This document shows positions 6,377 to 11,980 of a stretch of DNA of 11,980 nucleotides, one piece after another (position 1 is the stretch's first letter; every line of letters begins with the position of its first letter). Where the stretch lies: contig CAKSVR010000059.1 in NCBI GenBank assembly GCA_934504345.1, forward strand, positions 1-11,980, written 5' to 3'. A program made the position numbers and the translations under genes. Under the pieces are notes generated by a model that was not told the origin of the DNA, searched no databases, and saw only the letters and a list, made by a program, of their open reading frames with translations. This DNA comes from an uncultured Agathobaculum sp. (GTDB lineage: Bacteria; Bacillota; Clostridia; Oscillospirales; Butyricicoccaceae).

Positions 6377-6405
6377 AGTATAAACCTGATAGTTCGTAAT
6401 GTCAA
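6377..6405 (-). promoter_or_regulatory. Promoter of the leader-ABC-DUF1847 operon
   Basis: TTGACA (6405-6400), exactly 17 nt, then TATACT (6382-6377): a near-perfect vegetative (sigma-A) promoter. The expected transcription start is near 6370, about 44 nt before the leader ATG. The best -35/-10 pair noticed in the window. Confidence 0.85.
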
Positions 6406-6596
6406 TAGGAAAACTATGATTTTGGATAGTACACCAAAATCTTCCCGGCGGGGAGGGAGGATTTGTCGGATTGCGATAAATGTTTCCGAGCGGTAGCAGT
6501 GCAGGCCGTTGCTCGGCAGCCGCTGTCCGGTGCACACGAGGCGCGTGAGCGCAACGCCATGACTGGGCGGCAACCCTTTCCTCGGCACTCTTTACA

Positions 6597-6751
6597 TGGT
6601 GCAACCGAGTTGCGTTAGCAATACGCCGTTTCCGGGCTGGGGAGTTTCGCCGCCGCTGCGGCGGGAACGATGCCGCTACGCGCGGCAGCGCAAAAAAGGG
6701 ATGGACACCTACGGTTTCCACCCCTCTTTTGAATCTCCCCGTTTCCCTTTG
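6597..6751 (+). repeat. Inverted-repeat arm A of a palindromic intergenic element
   Basis: Begins TGGTGCAACCGAGTTGCG, continues with TACGCCGTTTCCGGG, GGGGAGTTTCGCCGC, a hairpin at 6693-6730 and ends CCCCGTTTCCCTTTG. Read on the minus strand, 7179-7028 has the same blocks in the same order (TGGTGCACACGAGTTGCG, TACGCCGTTGCCGGG, GGGGATTTCGCCGC, hairpin, CCCCTTTTCCCTTTGG). Confidence 0.75.
6693..6730. repeat. Long imperfect hairpin within arm A
   Basis: AAAAAGGGATGGACACC pairs with GGTTTCCACCCCTCTTTT around a TAC loop, with a few mismatches. It is the counterpart of the hairpin at 7048-7088. Confidence 0.6.
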
Positions 6752-6768
6752 TTCCTAAGTCGGCGCAC

Positions 6769-6787
6769 GGAACGGCTTCACCGTTCC
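6769..6787. repeat. GGAACGG/CCGTTCC hairpin
   Basis: A perfect 7-bp stem with a CTTCA loop. The same stem occurs at 2393-2414 with a different loop, which links the two non-coding hairpin regions of the window. Confidence 0.5.
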
Positions 6788-7027
6788 TATTTGTGCTCGG
6801 GACCGAAAAAGGAGAACGGCAGTACCGTTACCAATTCATAGGCCGCAAAGCGCCATTTCTTTTTCGGCTACGCTCAAGCCGTTAGCGGTCTGCGGCAGTA
6901 TTTACGCAAAACCCGTGCAATCTGCCGCGATAACGCCGCGACAGCGCGGAAAACGTGAGCCAATACCCGTTCCTTTATGCGAGTTACCTACGAAGTAGGG
7001 CCGCAAGGCCCGTTCGCGAGGTTGCAC

Positions 7028-7179
7028 CAAAGGGAAAAGGGGAGCTTCCTAAGAGGGTGGAAAACCGTAGGTTGTCTACCCTCTTAGGCCCCGCGCGGGA
7101 GCGCCGTTCTCCCGCCGCTCGCAAGCGGCGAAATCCCCGCCCGGCAACGGCGTATCGCTTACGCAACTCGTGTGCACCA
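7028..7179 (-). repeat. Inverted-repeat arm B of the palindromic element
   Basis: The reverse complement of this segment lines up along its length with 6597-6751. Similarity is clear but imperfect, with several small insertions, so the two copies are old or have diverged while keeping their stems. The two arms flank about 275 bp that also consist of small hairpins. Confidence 0.75.
7048..7088. repeat. Long hairpin within arm B
   Basis: CCTAAGAGGGT (7048-7058) pairs perfectly with ACCCTCTTAGG (7078-7088), and the stem continues inward (GGAAAACC with GGTTGTCT, one mismatch and one G-T) to a GTA loop. About 18-19 paired bases in total. No T tract follows, so it is not a typical terminator. Confidence 0.7.
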
Positions 7180-7244
7180 GACAAAGCGTGCAGGAAAATG
7201 GGCCGCCGCAGCAGCGGCGAAATCCCCATCGGACAAGCTGCGCT

Positions 7245-7273
7245 TTGCACTTCCGCTAACTTCGTGGTATACT
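7245..7273 (+). promoter_or_regulatory. Extended -10 promoter of the phospholipase-like gene
   Basis: TGGTATACT (7265-7273) is an extended -10 element (TGN before TATACT). A -35-like TTGCAC (7245-7250) lies 17 nt upstream of TATACT. The gene starts 49 nt downstream at 7323. Confidence 0.6.
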
Positions 7274-7322
7274 ATATAATAAATCGCAGTATTTCGACAG
7301 CGCATCAAAGGAGGCTGTAACC

Positions 7323-8249
7323 ATGGCGGATTTTGTATCGCACCATCTTTTCGGCAGGCAGGCGCTGACGGTGTTCCCGGCACCGGCGCAGCGCGTGGCG
7401 GCCCGCCGTCCGGCGTGCTTTTTCTGGGGATGTCAGGGGCCGGACCCGCTGTTTTATCGAAAGATCCTGCTCGGCAGTCCGCTGCACCGGCTGGGCAACC
7501 GGATGCATTCAGAGAAAACGGACGAGCTGTTCGCGGCGCTGGCCCGCGCGGTGCGCGACCTGAGCGGAGAAGCGCAGGAGATAGCAGCGGCGTATTTTTA
7601 CGGCTTTGTGTGCCACTATGCGCTCGACAGCGAGATTCACCCGTACGTTTATTGTCAGCAGGAGCGCATCTGTACGGAAAACGCGAAATTATCCGCCTCG
7701 GCGGTGCACAGCGAGATTGAGAGCGGCATCGACTGCCTGCTCTACGAGCGCGCCTGCCGCCGCCCTGTCACCGAGTTCGACCCGGAGGCCCGTTATCTGC
7801 TCTCACCGGCGGAACAGGCGGTGCTGTCGGTCATTCTGCACGCGGTGCTCAAAAATGTGTACGGCGAGGAGGTTTCCACGCACGATCTGCGCCGTTCGTT
7901 CGCGGAGATGCTCTCGTGGGAGAGTTTTCTCTATTCGGAGAGCCGCGCGGTCTATCGCGGCGCGAAAAAAGCGGAGCAGCTGCTCGGCAGAGGCGCACTG
8001 CTGACCGGCCACATGAAGCTCGAGCGCCCGGACTGGGATGTGCTCAATCTGGAGCACCGGCCGTGGCGTAATCTCTGGCAGCCGGACGAGCCGCGCACAG
8101 ATTCCGTACCCGAGCTGTTCGGGCTGGCGCGTATCCGCGCGGCGGCGCTCGCCGGACAATATGCCGCGCAGTTTGATGCGGGCTGGCTGATGCACTGTCA
8201 CTTTGCGGTGCCGTTCGACAACGGAAGCCCGAAGAAAAATGGAGAATGA
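7323..8249 (+). CDS. Zinc-dependent phospholipase C family protein
   Basis: A 308-residue protein resembling the zinc-dependent phospholipase C/S1-P1 nuclease fold (Zn_dep_PLPC). Likely zinc ligands are visible in family order: His7/His8 (SHHLFG), Asp41 (CQGPDPLFY), His62, the pair His98 and Asp102 in GFVCHYALDSEIHPYVY with His106, and His129/Glu133 (HxxxE). This parallels the H-D-H-HxxxD-H-HxxxE series of clostridial alpha-toxin. Unlike alpha-toxin it has no signal peptide and no C2-like C-terminal domain, so a cytoplasmic protein of unknown substrate is more likely than a secreted toxin. AAAGGAGG (7308-7315) lies seven bases before the ATG. It has its own promoter and is followed by a strong terminator at 8303, so it is monocistronic. 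Confidence 0.82.
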   Translation: MADFVSHHLFGRQALTVFPAPAQRVAARRPACFFWGCQGPDPLFYRKILLGSPLHRLGNRMHSEKTDELFAALARAVRDLSGEAQEIAAAYFYGFVCHYALDSEIHPYVYCQQERICTENAKLSASAVHSEIESGIDCLLYERACRRPVTEFDPEARYLLSPAEQAVLSVILHAVLKNVYGEEVSTHDLRRSFAEMLSWESFLYSESRAVYRGAKKAEQLLGRGALLTGHMKLERPDWDVLNLEHRPWRNLWQPDEPRTDSVPELFGLARIRAAALAGQYAAQFDAGWLMHCHFAVPFDNGSPKKNGE

Positions 8250-8302
8250 ATGCGTATCGTGTCATTTTTCATTTTCCTATTCGTTATCACAGCGGAAACA
8301 GA

Positions 8303-8356
8303 CAAAAGACGCCTTTGGGGCACCCTCCATAAGGAAGATGCCCCAAGGCGGCTTTT
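8303..8356 (+). terminator. Strong hairpin terminator after the phospholipase-like gene
   Basis: CAAAAGACGCCTTTGGGGCA pairs with TGCCCCAAGGCGGCTTTT across a 16-nt loop, with one unpaired base. The A and T flanks make it bidirectional in form. It separates the convergent phospholipase-like and recombinase genes. Confidence 0.75.
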
Positions 8357-8379
8357 ACAACTCAATTTAACATTTTCCG

Positions 8380-8410
8380 AAACGGTGTAACCTTATTGGT
8401 TACGCCGTTT
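8380..8410 (-). terminator. Hairpin at the 3' end of the recombinase gene
   Basis: AAACGGTGTAACC (8380-8392) pairs with GGTTACGCCGTTT (8398-8410) across a 5-nt loop, with one G-T position. It includes the recombinase stop codon (8402-8400), so the terminator overlaps the coding end. Confidence 0.6.
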
Positions 8411-10052
8411 CTGTTTTCTTGCGCTCCGCAATAGATTTCTGGAACGATTCTTCCATTTCTTCCGGTGTCAGTTCGTCGAGAATCCCGACGCCGCTGTAAT
8501 GAATGTCTACAATCTGGATACGCTTGCCGTCAAGATATTTCGGCGCGTAAACTACGATCTTTTCCACAAACTCGTGAATCAGTTCCGGTGTCAACGCTTT
8601 CAACTCGGTAATTTTCTTGACCTTCCGAATAAACTGCTGTAAATTTACTGTCTTATCCGTTTCGGTTTCCAGATATGCCTGCATCTCCGGAACGGCAGCT
8701 TTTAACATTTGCTGTTCTTCTTCGTAGGACGTGGACAAGGTCATATAGCGCTCATCAGACAGTTTTCCGCTGGCGTTATCCTCATAAATTTTCTGAATCA
8801 AGCTGTCGATCTCGGCAATGCGTTTTTGTGCTCTTTCCAGTTCCCGACGTTTTGCCGCGAGCTGCTTTTTCTTATCCTCTGTGTAGCAGGCCATCTGTTT
8901 GCGGGCAAATTCTTTCTCGAATACCTGCACATTCAGCATAATGCGCTGCATGCTTTCCAGAACAAGCTGCTCCACCACTTTTTCACGAATGTAATGTGCT
9001 GAGCAAGCATCAGAGTTCTTGCGGTATGAAGAACAGAAGAAGTATGCCTGCTCACGTTTGCTGTTGTTGGAAAAACTGTAATACAGCTTTTCTCCACAAT
9101 CAGCACAGTACAGTAATCCCGAAAACGGGCTGACAATACCGCTTTTCGTCGGCCTGCGACGGTGCTTGCGAAGCTCCTGCACCAGATTAAAGGTCTCACG
9201 ACCAATGATAGCTGGATGCGTATCCTTAAAAATTTTCCATTCTTCCGGTGGTCTCTCGATTTTCTTTTTGTTCTTGAAGGACTTTCTGGTGCTGCGGAAG
9301 TTGACCGTATCGCCGCAGTATTCCTGCTTGCCCAGAATATCCGCCACCGTAGCCGAACACCAGTTGTACGGTACGGAAGGCGGCTTGCTGCAATTTTTGC
9401 CGATGCTGAGCCAGTGCTCGGTCGGCGTCGATACTTTGGCTGCTTTCAAGCGTTTTGCGATCTGCGTGGGACCCAATCCGTCTACGCACCAGGCAAAAAT
9501 TTGCCGAACGATTTTCGCGGCGTCTTCATCTACAATCCATCTGTTTTTGTCTTCCGGGTCTTTGAGGTAGCCGAAAGGCGGATTGGTGGTCAGCGGTGCG
9601 CCGGACATTCCTTTGTTTTTGAACACATTCCGCACCTTTTGACTGGTATTCTGCGCGTGCCACTCGTTGAACAAATCCTGCATTGGAACGATCTGACTAA
9701 TGCCCTTAGCGGTGTCGATATTGTCCATGATAGCGATATAGCGAACGCCAAGATTGTCAAACCCTTCTTCCAAAAGCTGTCCCACGATAAGCCGATTTCG
9801 CCCCAAACGGGAATGGTCTTTGACGATCAGGGTACTGACAAGACCTTTTTCCGCCAATTCCATGATCTCTGTAAACGCCGGTCTTGCAAAGTTCGTGCCC
9901 GACCAGCCGTCGTCAATGAACACGCGGGTGTTCTTGAAGCCGTTCTCCTGCGCGAATTTTTCGAGGATGGCCTGCTGATTTTTGATAGACCCTGATAGAC
10001 CGTCCTGCTCATCATCGCGGGACAGGCGGCAGTACAGGGCTGCAAACTTCAA
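8400..10052 (-). CDS. Large serine recombinase (TnpX/Tn4451-like)
   Basis: A 550-residue site-specific recombinase that cuts and rejoins DNA to excise or insert a mobile element. In order: resolvase domain (3-150) with catalytic Ser11 in YCRLSRDDE and DHSRLGRNR (79-87); recombinase domain (about 155-300, with PPFGYLKDP); zinc ribbon with Cys316, Cys319, Cys340 and Cys350; a long charged coiled coil (about 380-455); and a C-terminal part (LTPELIHEFVEKIVVYAPKY) of the DUF4368 type. All key residues are intact, so it should be active. The start is taken as TTG 10052, which gives the usual N-terminus; an in-frame stop lies 21 nt upstream and no good ribosome binding site is visible, so reinitiation after the upstream gene, or an ATT start at 10061, is possible. 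Base composition is lower in GC than the chromosomal genes to the left. Confidence 0.93.
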   Translation of the reverse strand: MKFAALYCRLSRDDEQDGLSGSIKNQQAILEKFAQENGFKNTRVFIDDGWSGTNFARPAFTEIMELAEKGLVSTLIVKDHSRLGRNRLIVGQLLEEGFDNLGVRYIAIMDNIDTAKGISQIVPMQDLFNEWHAQNTSQKVRNVFKNKGMSGAPLTTNPPFGYLKDPEDKNRWIVDEDAAKIVRQIFAWCVDGLGPTQIAKRLKAAKVSTPTEHWLSIGKNCSKPPSVPYNWCSATVADILGKQEYCGDTVNFRSTRKSFKNKKKIERPPEEWKIFKDTHPAIIGRETFNLVQELRKHRRRPTKSGIVSPFSGLLYCADCGEKLYYSFSNNSKREQAYFFCSSYRKNSDACSAHYIREKVVEQLVLESMQRIMLNVQVFEKEFARKQMACYTEDKKKQLAAKRRELERAQKRIAEIDSLIQKIYEDNASGKLSDERYMTLSTSYEEEQQMLKAAVPEMQAYLETETDKTVNLQQFIRKVKKITELKALTPELIHEFVEKIVVYAPKYLDGKRIQIVDIHYSGVGILDELTPEEMEESFQKSIAERKKTETA

Positions 10053-10070
10053 CGCTTTAATACGCTGATT

Positions 10071-10319
10071 TCACATTTCTGCGCTGTCTTTGCTCAAAAC
10101 AATCCGCTGCACTTTTTGGGCGATGTTCTCCTTTGCCTCATTATCAAAGAATGCTCTTACTGTGTATGTCGTGCCGCTGATTTCTTTGAAAAAATGCAGC
10201 GGCTGGACGTAGGTGGTTCTGCGAAACCATGCAATGCGATCCTCTCGGGTCAGCGCCGCGAGGTCGTTTGTTATGAGGTCAAGCTGCGTGTGAATCTCAC
10301 GAATCAGATCTTCTGACAT
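10071..10319 (-). CDS. Small TnpW-like transposon protein
   Basis: An 82-residue protein (MSEDLIREIHTQLD...). Its C-terminal half, with EISGTTYTVRAFF then ENIAQKVQRIVL, follows the pattern of the small TnpW-family proteins that accompany serine recombinases in Clostridia elements (a short beta pair, then a helix containing K-[IV]-x-R-[IL]). The start at 10319 is supported by AAGAGGAG about ten bases upstream; an in-frame ATG at 10382 is less well supported. The stop (10073-10071) is in the same frame as the recombinase, 18 nt before its TTG, so the two genes are surely co-transcribed and may be translationally linked. The role is unknown; it may regulate the recombinase. Confidence 0.65.
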   Translation of the reverse strand: MSEDLIREIHTQLDLITNDLAALTREDRIAWFRRTTYVQPLHFFKEISGTTYTVRAFFDNEAKENIAQKVQRIVLSKDSAEM

Positions 10320-10454
10320 TTGTGTTGCACTCCTCTTTAGCCGGTTGATGATTAAAAAAGGGAGAAGCCTCTCAATAATCAACTACAACCTTTGACCTCA
10401 AAAACGGACAAAAAATTTTTGGAATTTTTATGAACACCAAGCCGAACAGTAAAA

Positions 10455-10496
10455 AACCGGAGGGCACAGCCTGAAATTCGGCTGTGCCCTCCGGTT
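10455..10496. terminator. Perfect 17-bp hairpin terminator, bidirectional
   Basis: AACCGGAGGGCACAGCC (10455-10471) pairs perfectly with GGCTGTGCCCTCCGGTT (10480-10496). On the minus strand it runs into TTTTTT, so it would best stop leftward transcription before the TnpW-like/recombinase genes; on the + strand a weaker T-rich stretch follows. Confidence 0.8.
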
Positions 10497-10691
10497 CGTT
10501 TTGTTGGTACCAATATTGAGTTTTTCATGCGGAAGATGTCGTAACAAGCAACGGATTTGATGGTGCAAATCCAGCCCCGCAGGGAATTTCCCTGTGGCCC
10601 TTTTCTGGACAAAGAAATTTAAGGCAATACCGCATAATTGAACAAGAGTGATTTGCGAGTAAATTTTGCGTACTGACGAGGCACAGTTTTG

Positions 10692-10714
10692 CGGTAATAC
10701 TTGATGTATTACCG
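10692..10714 (+). repeat. Hairpin in the leader of the sigma-like gene
   Basis: CGGTAATAC, loop TTGAT, GTATTACCG: a perfect 9-bp stem about 120 nt before the ATG. It could be a protein-binding palindrome or an RNA structure of the leader. Confidence 0.5.
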
Positions 10715-10829
10715 TGAAACTTCGGCAGCGCGGACGGAACTCGCGCAAGGAACCGAAGCCAAAGTCAGGACACAAAATTTCCGCAAAACACCGCGGCAGT
10801 GCGACCGGAGCCTGCACAAGGAACCGCCG
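10711..10829 (+). repeat. Imperfect direct repeat upstream of the sigma-like gene
   Basis: CGGCAGCGCGGACGGAACTC (10723) ending CGCAAGGAACCG is repeated as CGGCAGTGCGACCGGAGCCT (10794) ending CACAAGGAACCG, a period of 71 nt. The similarity also extends a little before each copy (CCGTGAAACTT and CCGCAAAACAC). Each copy ends with AAGGAACCG; the second serves as the ribosome binding site of the ATG at 10833. Confidence 0.6.
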
Positions 10830-10832
10830 CAA

Positions 10833-11846
10833 ATGGAGCTGAACGACAACATACGCGAAGCTGTCCGGAAAAGAGAGTTATCCTACTTTTCCTTTTTCCT
10901 GCACCGCTTTGAAAAGCGGCTGAAAGGCGTGATCTACCGTTTTCTTACCCGCAGCGGATATGACCGCTATGACCCGGCACAGTTTCTGGACTACAAGCTG
11001 GAAGTTTTGCAAATGCTGCTATACTGTCTGCCAAAGTTCGACCCGGAGCAGAAAACGGAGTTTTTGAAATATGCGAAGCACTATATCCGGGACGGACTGC
11101 TGTTCTGCCGCATGATAGGCGAAGCCGGTTCCTTTGCCAGCCTTGCGGAGTACCGGCGTGTGCGGCAGATCGGCGCGATATATAACAATTCGGGCAAAAG
11201 CCGCGCAGAGGTCGTTTCCGAGTTCGCCGCCCAAAGCGGATACAAGGACGAAAGCGGATCTGCGGACGAGCTGCTGAGCATTGCCCAGCGCAACCGCAGT
11301 ATCGTTTCCCTCTACCGCACGGAACAGGATGAGGACAGTGAGGAAACCGGCGAGGATGTGACACGCGACGATAGCTGGAACTATGCCGACATCCTCTGGA
11401 ACGGGATTCAGGCAAAGGCGGTTGCGGCGGCATTTGACCAGCTATCTTATAAAGAGCAATGGTATCTGGAAAAGCGGAACGCCATCTGCATGACCTGTGG
11501 ACGCATCAGCCCTTTGTCCACGCAGTCTACCTTTGAGGACTTAGCGGTGGATTTCGATGGTACAGCCGCCAGTGGCGCGGAGCGATTCTACCGGCGGACG
11601 CTTGACAAGCTGCGCCTGAAGCTGCCGGAAAGCGGGCTTGTCCATACCGTGACGATGAAACAGACCGAGTGCCGCAAAAGGAACAAAAAACAGCCGCCGC
11701 TGTCTACCTGTATCAGGCGGACAACGACGGCGAATGGGGTGAGATTCGGTTTGATTTTGAAAGCAGCACAGCGGAGATTGTCAAACTGGCAGATTGGGAC
11801 ACGGTGCAGTCAAACGTTTTTGCAAAAGCCGCGATACAATATGTGA
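10833..11846 (+). CDS. Conjugative-element sigma-70-like protein, frameshifted at the C-terminus
   Basis: The protein starts MELNDNIREAVRKRELSYFS, a hallmark of the sigma-70-like proteins carried by Tn1549-type conjugative elements of Clostridia. A helical region, RFEKRLKGVIYRFL and KFDPEQKTEFLKYAKHYI, lies near the start; a Glu/Asp-rich linker follows at about 163-183; the DNA-binding C-terminal part includes QLSYKEQWYLEKRNAICM and GAERFYRRTLDKLRLKL. At about codon 278 (near 11667) the frame changes: from TECRKRNKK on, the translation no longer matches the family, whereas frame +2 (from 11669) does. A single lost base explains this. The start at 10833 is supported by AAGGA and the family N-terminus; the open frame itself extends up to 10701. 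It probably regulates transfer genes in the element; the frameshift removes roughly the last 60-90 native residues. Confidence 0.8.
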   Translation: MELNDNIREAVRKRELSYFSFFLHRFEKRLKGVIYRFLTRSGYDRYDPAQFLDYKLEVLQMLLYCLPKFDPEQKTEFLKYAKHYIRDGLLFCRMIGEAGSFASLAEYRRVRQIGAIYNNSGKSRAEVVSEFAAQSGYKDESGSADELLSIAQRNRSIVSLYRTEQDEDSEETGEDVTRDDSWNYADILWNGIQAKAVAAAFDQLSYKEQWYLEKRNAICMTCGRISPLSTQSTFEDLAVDFDGTAASGAERFYRRTLDKLRLKLPESGLVHTVTMKQTECRKRNKKQPPLSTCIRRTTTANGVRFGLILKAAQRRLSNWQIGTRCSQTFLQKPRYNM

Positions 11847-11947
11847 GGTATCTTTTAAGGCAGGCATCCGCGAAGCAAGTTATCGTCTTGTATGTTAAAT
11901 CGATCACGACTTGCAGGGCGGTTGCTTTTTGCGTGAACTCCAGATAA
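11669..11947 (+). pseudogene. Displaced C-terminal part of the sigma-like protein
   Basis: In frame +2 the translation PQKEQKTAAAVYLYQADNDG, then EWGEIRFDFESSTAEIVKLAD, continues the family pattern of the preceding gene (AAAVYLYQAD.DGEWGEI.FDFE). It has no start of its own with a ribosome binding site. After about 11840 (AAIQYV) the sequence no longer resembles the family and stops at 11947, so the 3' end may also be altered by a junction. Confidence 0.65.
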
Positions 11948-11980
11948 AGCCGTTTCTTTGGTTCCTGATGCGCAGTTTTT

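Larger units (their letters stand above)
6421..7244. other. Gene-free region of nested hairpins and inverted repeats
   Basis: About 820 bp without a believable gene on either strand: the open frames lack ribosome binding sites and have Arg/Pro/Ser-rich, unstructured translations. Instead many short GC-rich stems occur one after another, e.g. CCTACgaaGTAGG, GGGCCgcaaGGCCC (around 6987-7011), GCGGGAG/CTCCCGC (7095-7115), GCCGCT/AGCGGC (7114-7129) and GCCGCAGCAGCGGC (near 7203). Two related arms of about 150 bp lie in opposite directions (6597-6751 and 7028-7179). The parts GGTGCACACGAG (6529) and GGTGCAACCGAG (6598) are further partial copies of one unit. This resembles a cluster of dispersed palindromic (REP/MITE-like) intergenic repeats; a structured RNA is possible. 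Confidence 0.6.
10320..10832. other. Non-coding region between the recombinase module and the sigma-like gene
   Basis: About 510 bp with no convincing gene. It holds an A/T-rich self-complementary patch (AAAAATTTTTGGAATTTTT, near 10411-10430), the 17-bp hairpin at 10455, a small palindrome CAGGGAATTTCCCTG (10580-10594), a hairpin CGGTAATAC/GTATTACCG (10692-10714) and a direct repeat that leads into the sigma-like gene. A weak promoter (TTGAAC 10638, 16 nt, TAAATT 10660) could serve the + strand gene. Confidence 0.5.

Noticed and set aside
6596..6841. 81-codon + strand ORF in the hairpin region
   Set aside because: It lies over repeat arm A and hairpins, has no ribosome binding site, and its translation is low-complexity; such frames are typical false genes over palindromic repeats.
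6421..7244. CRISPR array
   Set aside because: The repeats are inverted, differ in length and spacing, and form nested hairpins; there are no regular repeat-spacer units.
6955..7320. 121-codon + strand ORF in the hairpin region
   Set aside because: Covers repeat arm B and the promoter of the next gene; no SD and an Arg-rich translation.
8250..8391. Small + strand ORF starting immediately after the phospholipase-like stop (TGAATG)
   Set aside because: Runs through the terminator hairpin at 8303-8356 and has no similarity I recognise; probably chance.
10428..10832. 134-codon minus-strand ORF upstream of the sigma-like gene
   Set aside because: Crosses the 17-bp terminator hairpin and the repeated leader; no start signal or family motif.
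11713..11980. Minus-strand frame open to the right window edge
   Set aside because: Mostly antisense to the displaced sigma-like C-terminus; the outer part shows no motif that I recognise.

Overview
The window looks like a GC-rich chromosome segment of a spore-forming (or formerly spore-forming) gut-type Clostridia/Oscillospirales bacterium. Reasons: spoVAC and spoVAD genes, strong AAAGGAG-type ribosome binding sites, an ECF-type S component, and a TnpX-like serine recombinase with conjugative-element genes. The exact genus cannot be fixed from the sequence.

Left part (1-2200). It holds the 3' end of a MetE-like cobalamin-independent methionine synthase family gene with its terminator (+). 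Converging on it is spoVAC-spoVAD (-), where spoVAD loses family similarity after about residue 215 and its frame runs, without a stop, antisense through the MetE-like gene to the window edge. Diverging from spoVAC is an orphan ECF transporter S component (+). A 270-bp spacer packed with hairpins (2205-2476) follows.

Centre (2491-6420, - strand). This is the most interesting unit. A consensus promoter (TTGACA-17-TATACT) drives a 37-residue leader ORF in which 10 residues are Cys and 7 are Met. A strong intrinsic terminator follows 6 nt after the leader stop codon, then come an ABC permease (GTG start), an ATPase, a lipoprotein substrate-binding protein of the NMT1/SsuA/TauA class, and a 12-cysteine DUF1847 protein. 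A segment inside the leader ORF can pair with the 5' arm and loop of the terminator, so the layout reads as ribosome-mediated attenuation responding to cysteine (perhaps also methionine) supply. This suggests the transporter imports a sulfur compound; a thiophilic metal or organometal is the main alternative. The substrate-binding protein carries an unusual Ala/Ser/Thr-rich tail ending with a vicinal Cys-Cys.

Middle right (6421-7250). About 0.8 kb has no credible gene. It is made of nested hairpins and contains two related arms of about 150 bp in inverted orientation. A zinc-dependent phospholipase C family gene follows (7323-8249, +) from its own extended -10 promoter.

Right part (8300-11980). 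This is mobile-element DNA with lower GC: a large serine recombinase (-), a small TnpW-like gene just upstream of it in the same frame, a strong bidirectional terminator hairpin, a leader region with an imperfect 71-bp-period direct repeat, and a conjugative-element sigma-70-like gene (+) broken near its 3' end by a one-base frameshift.
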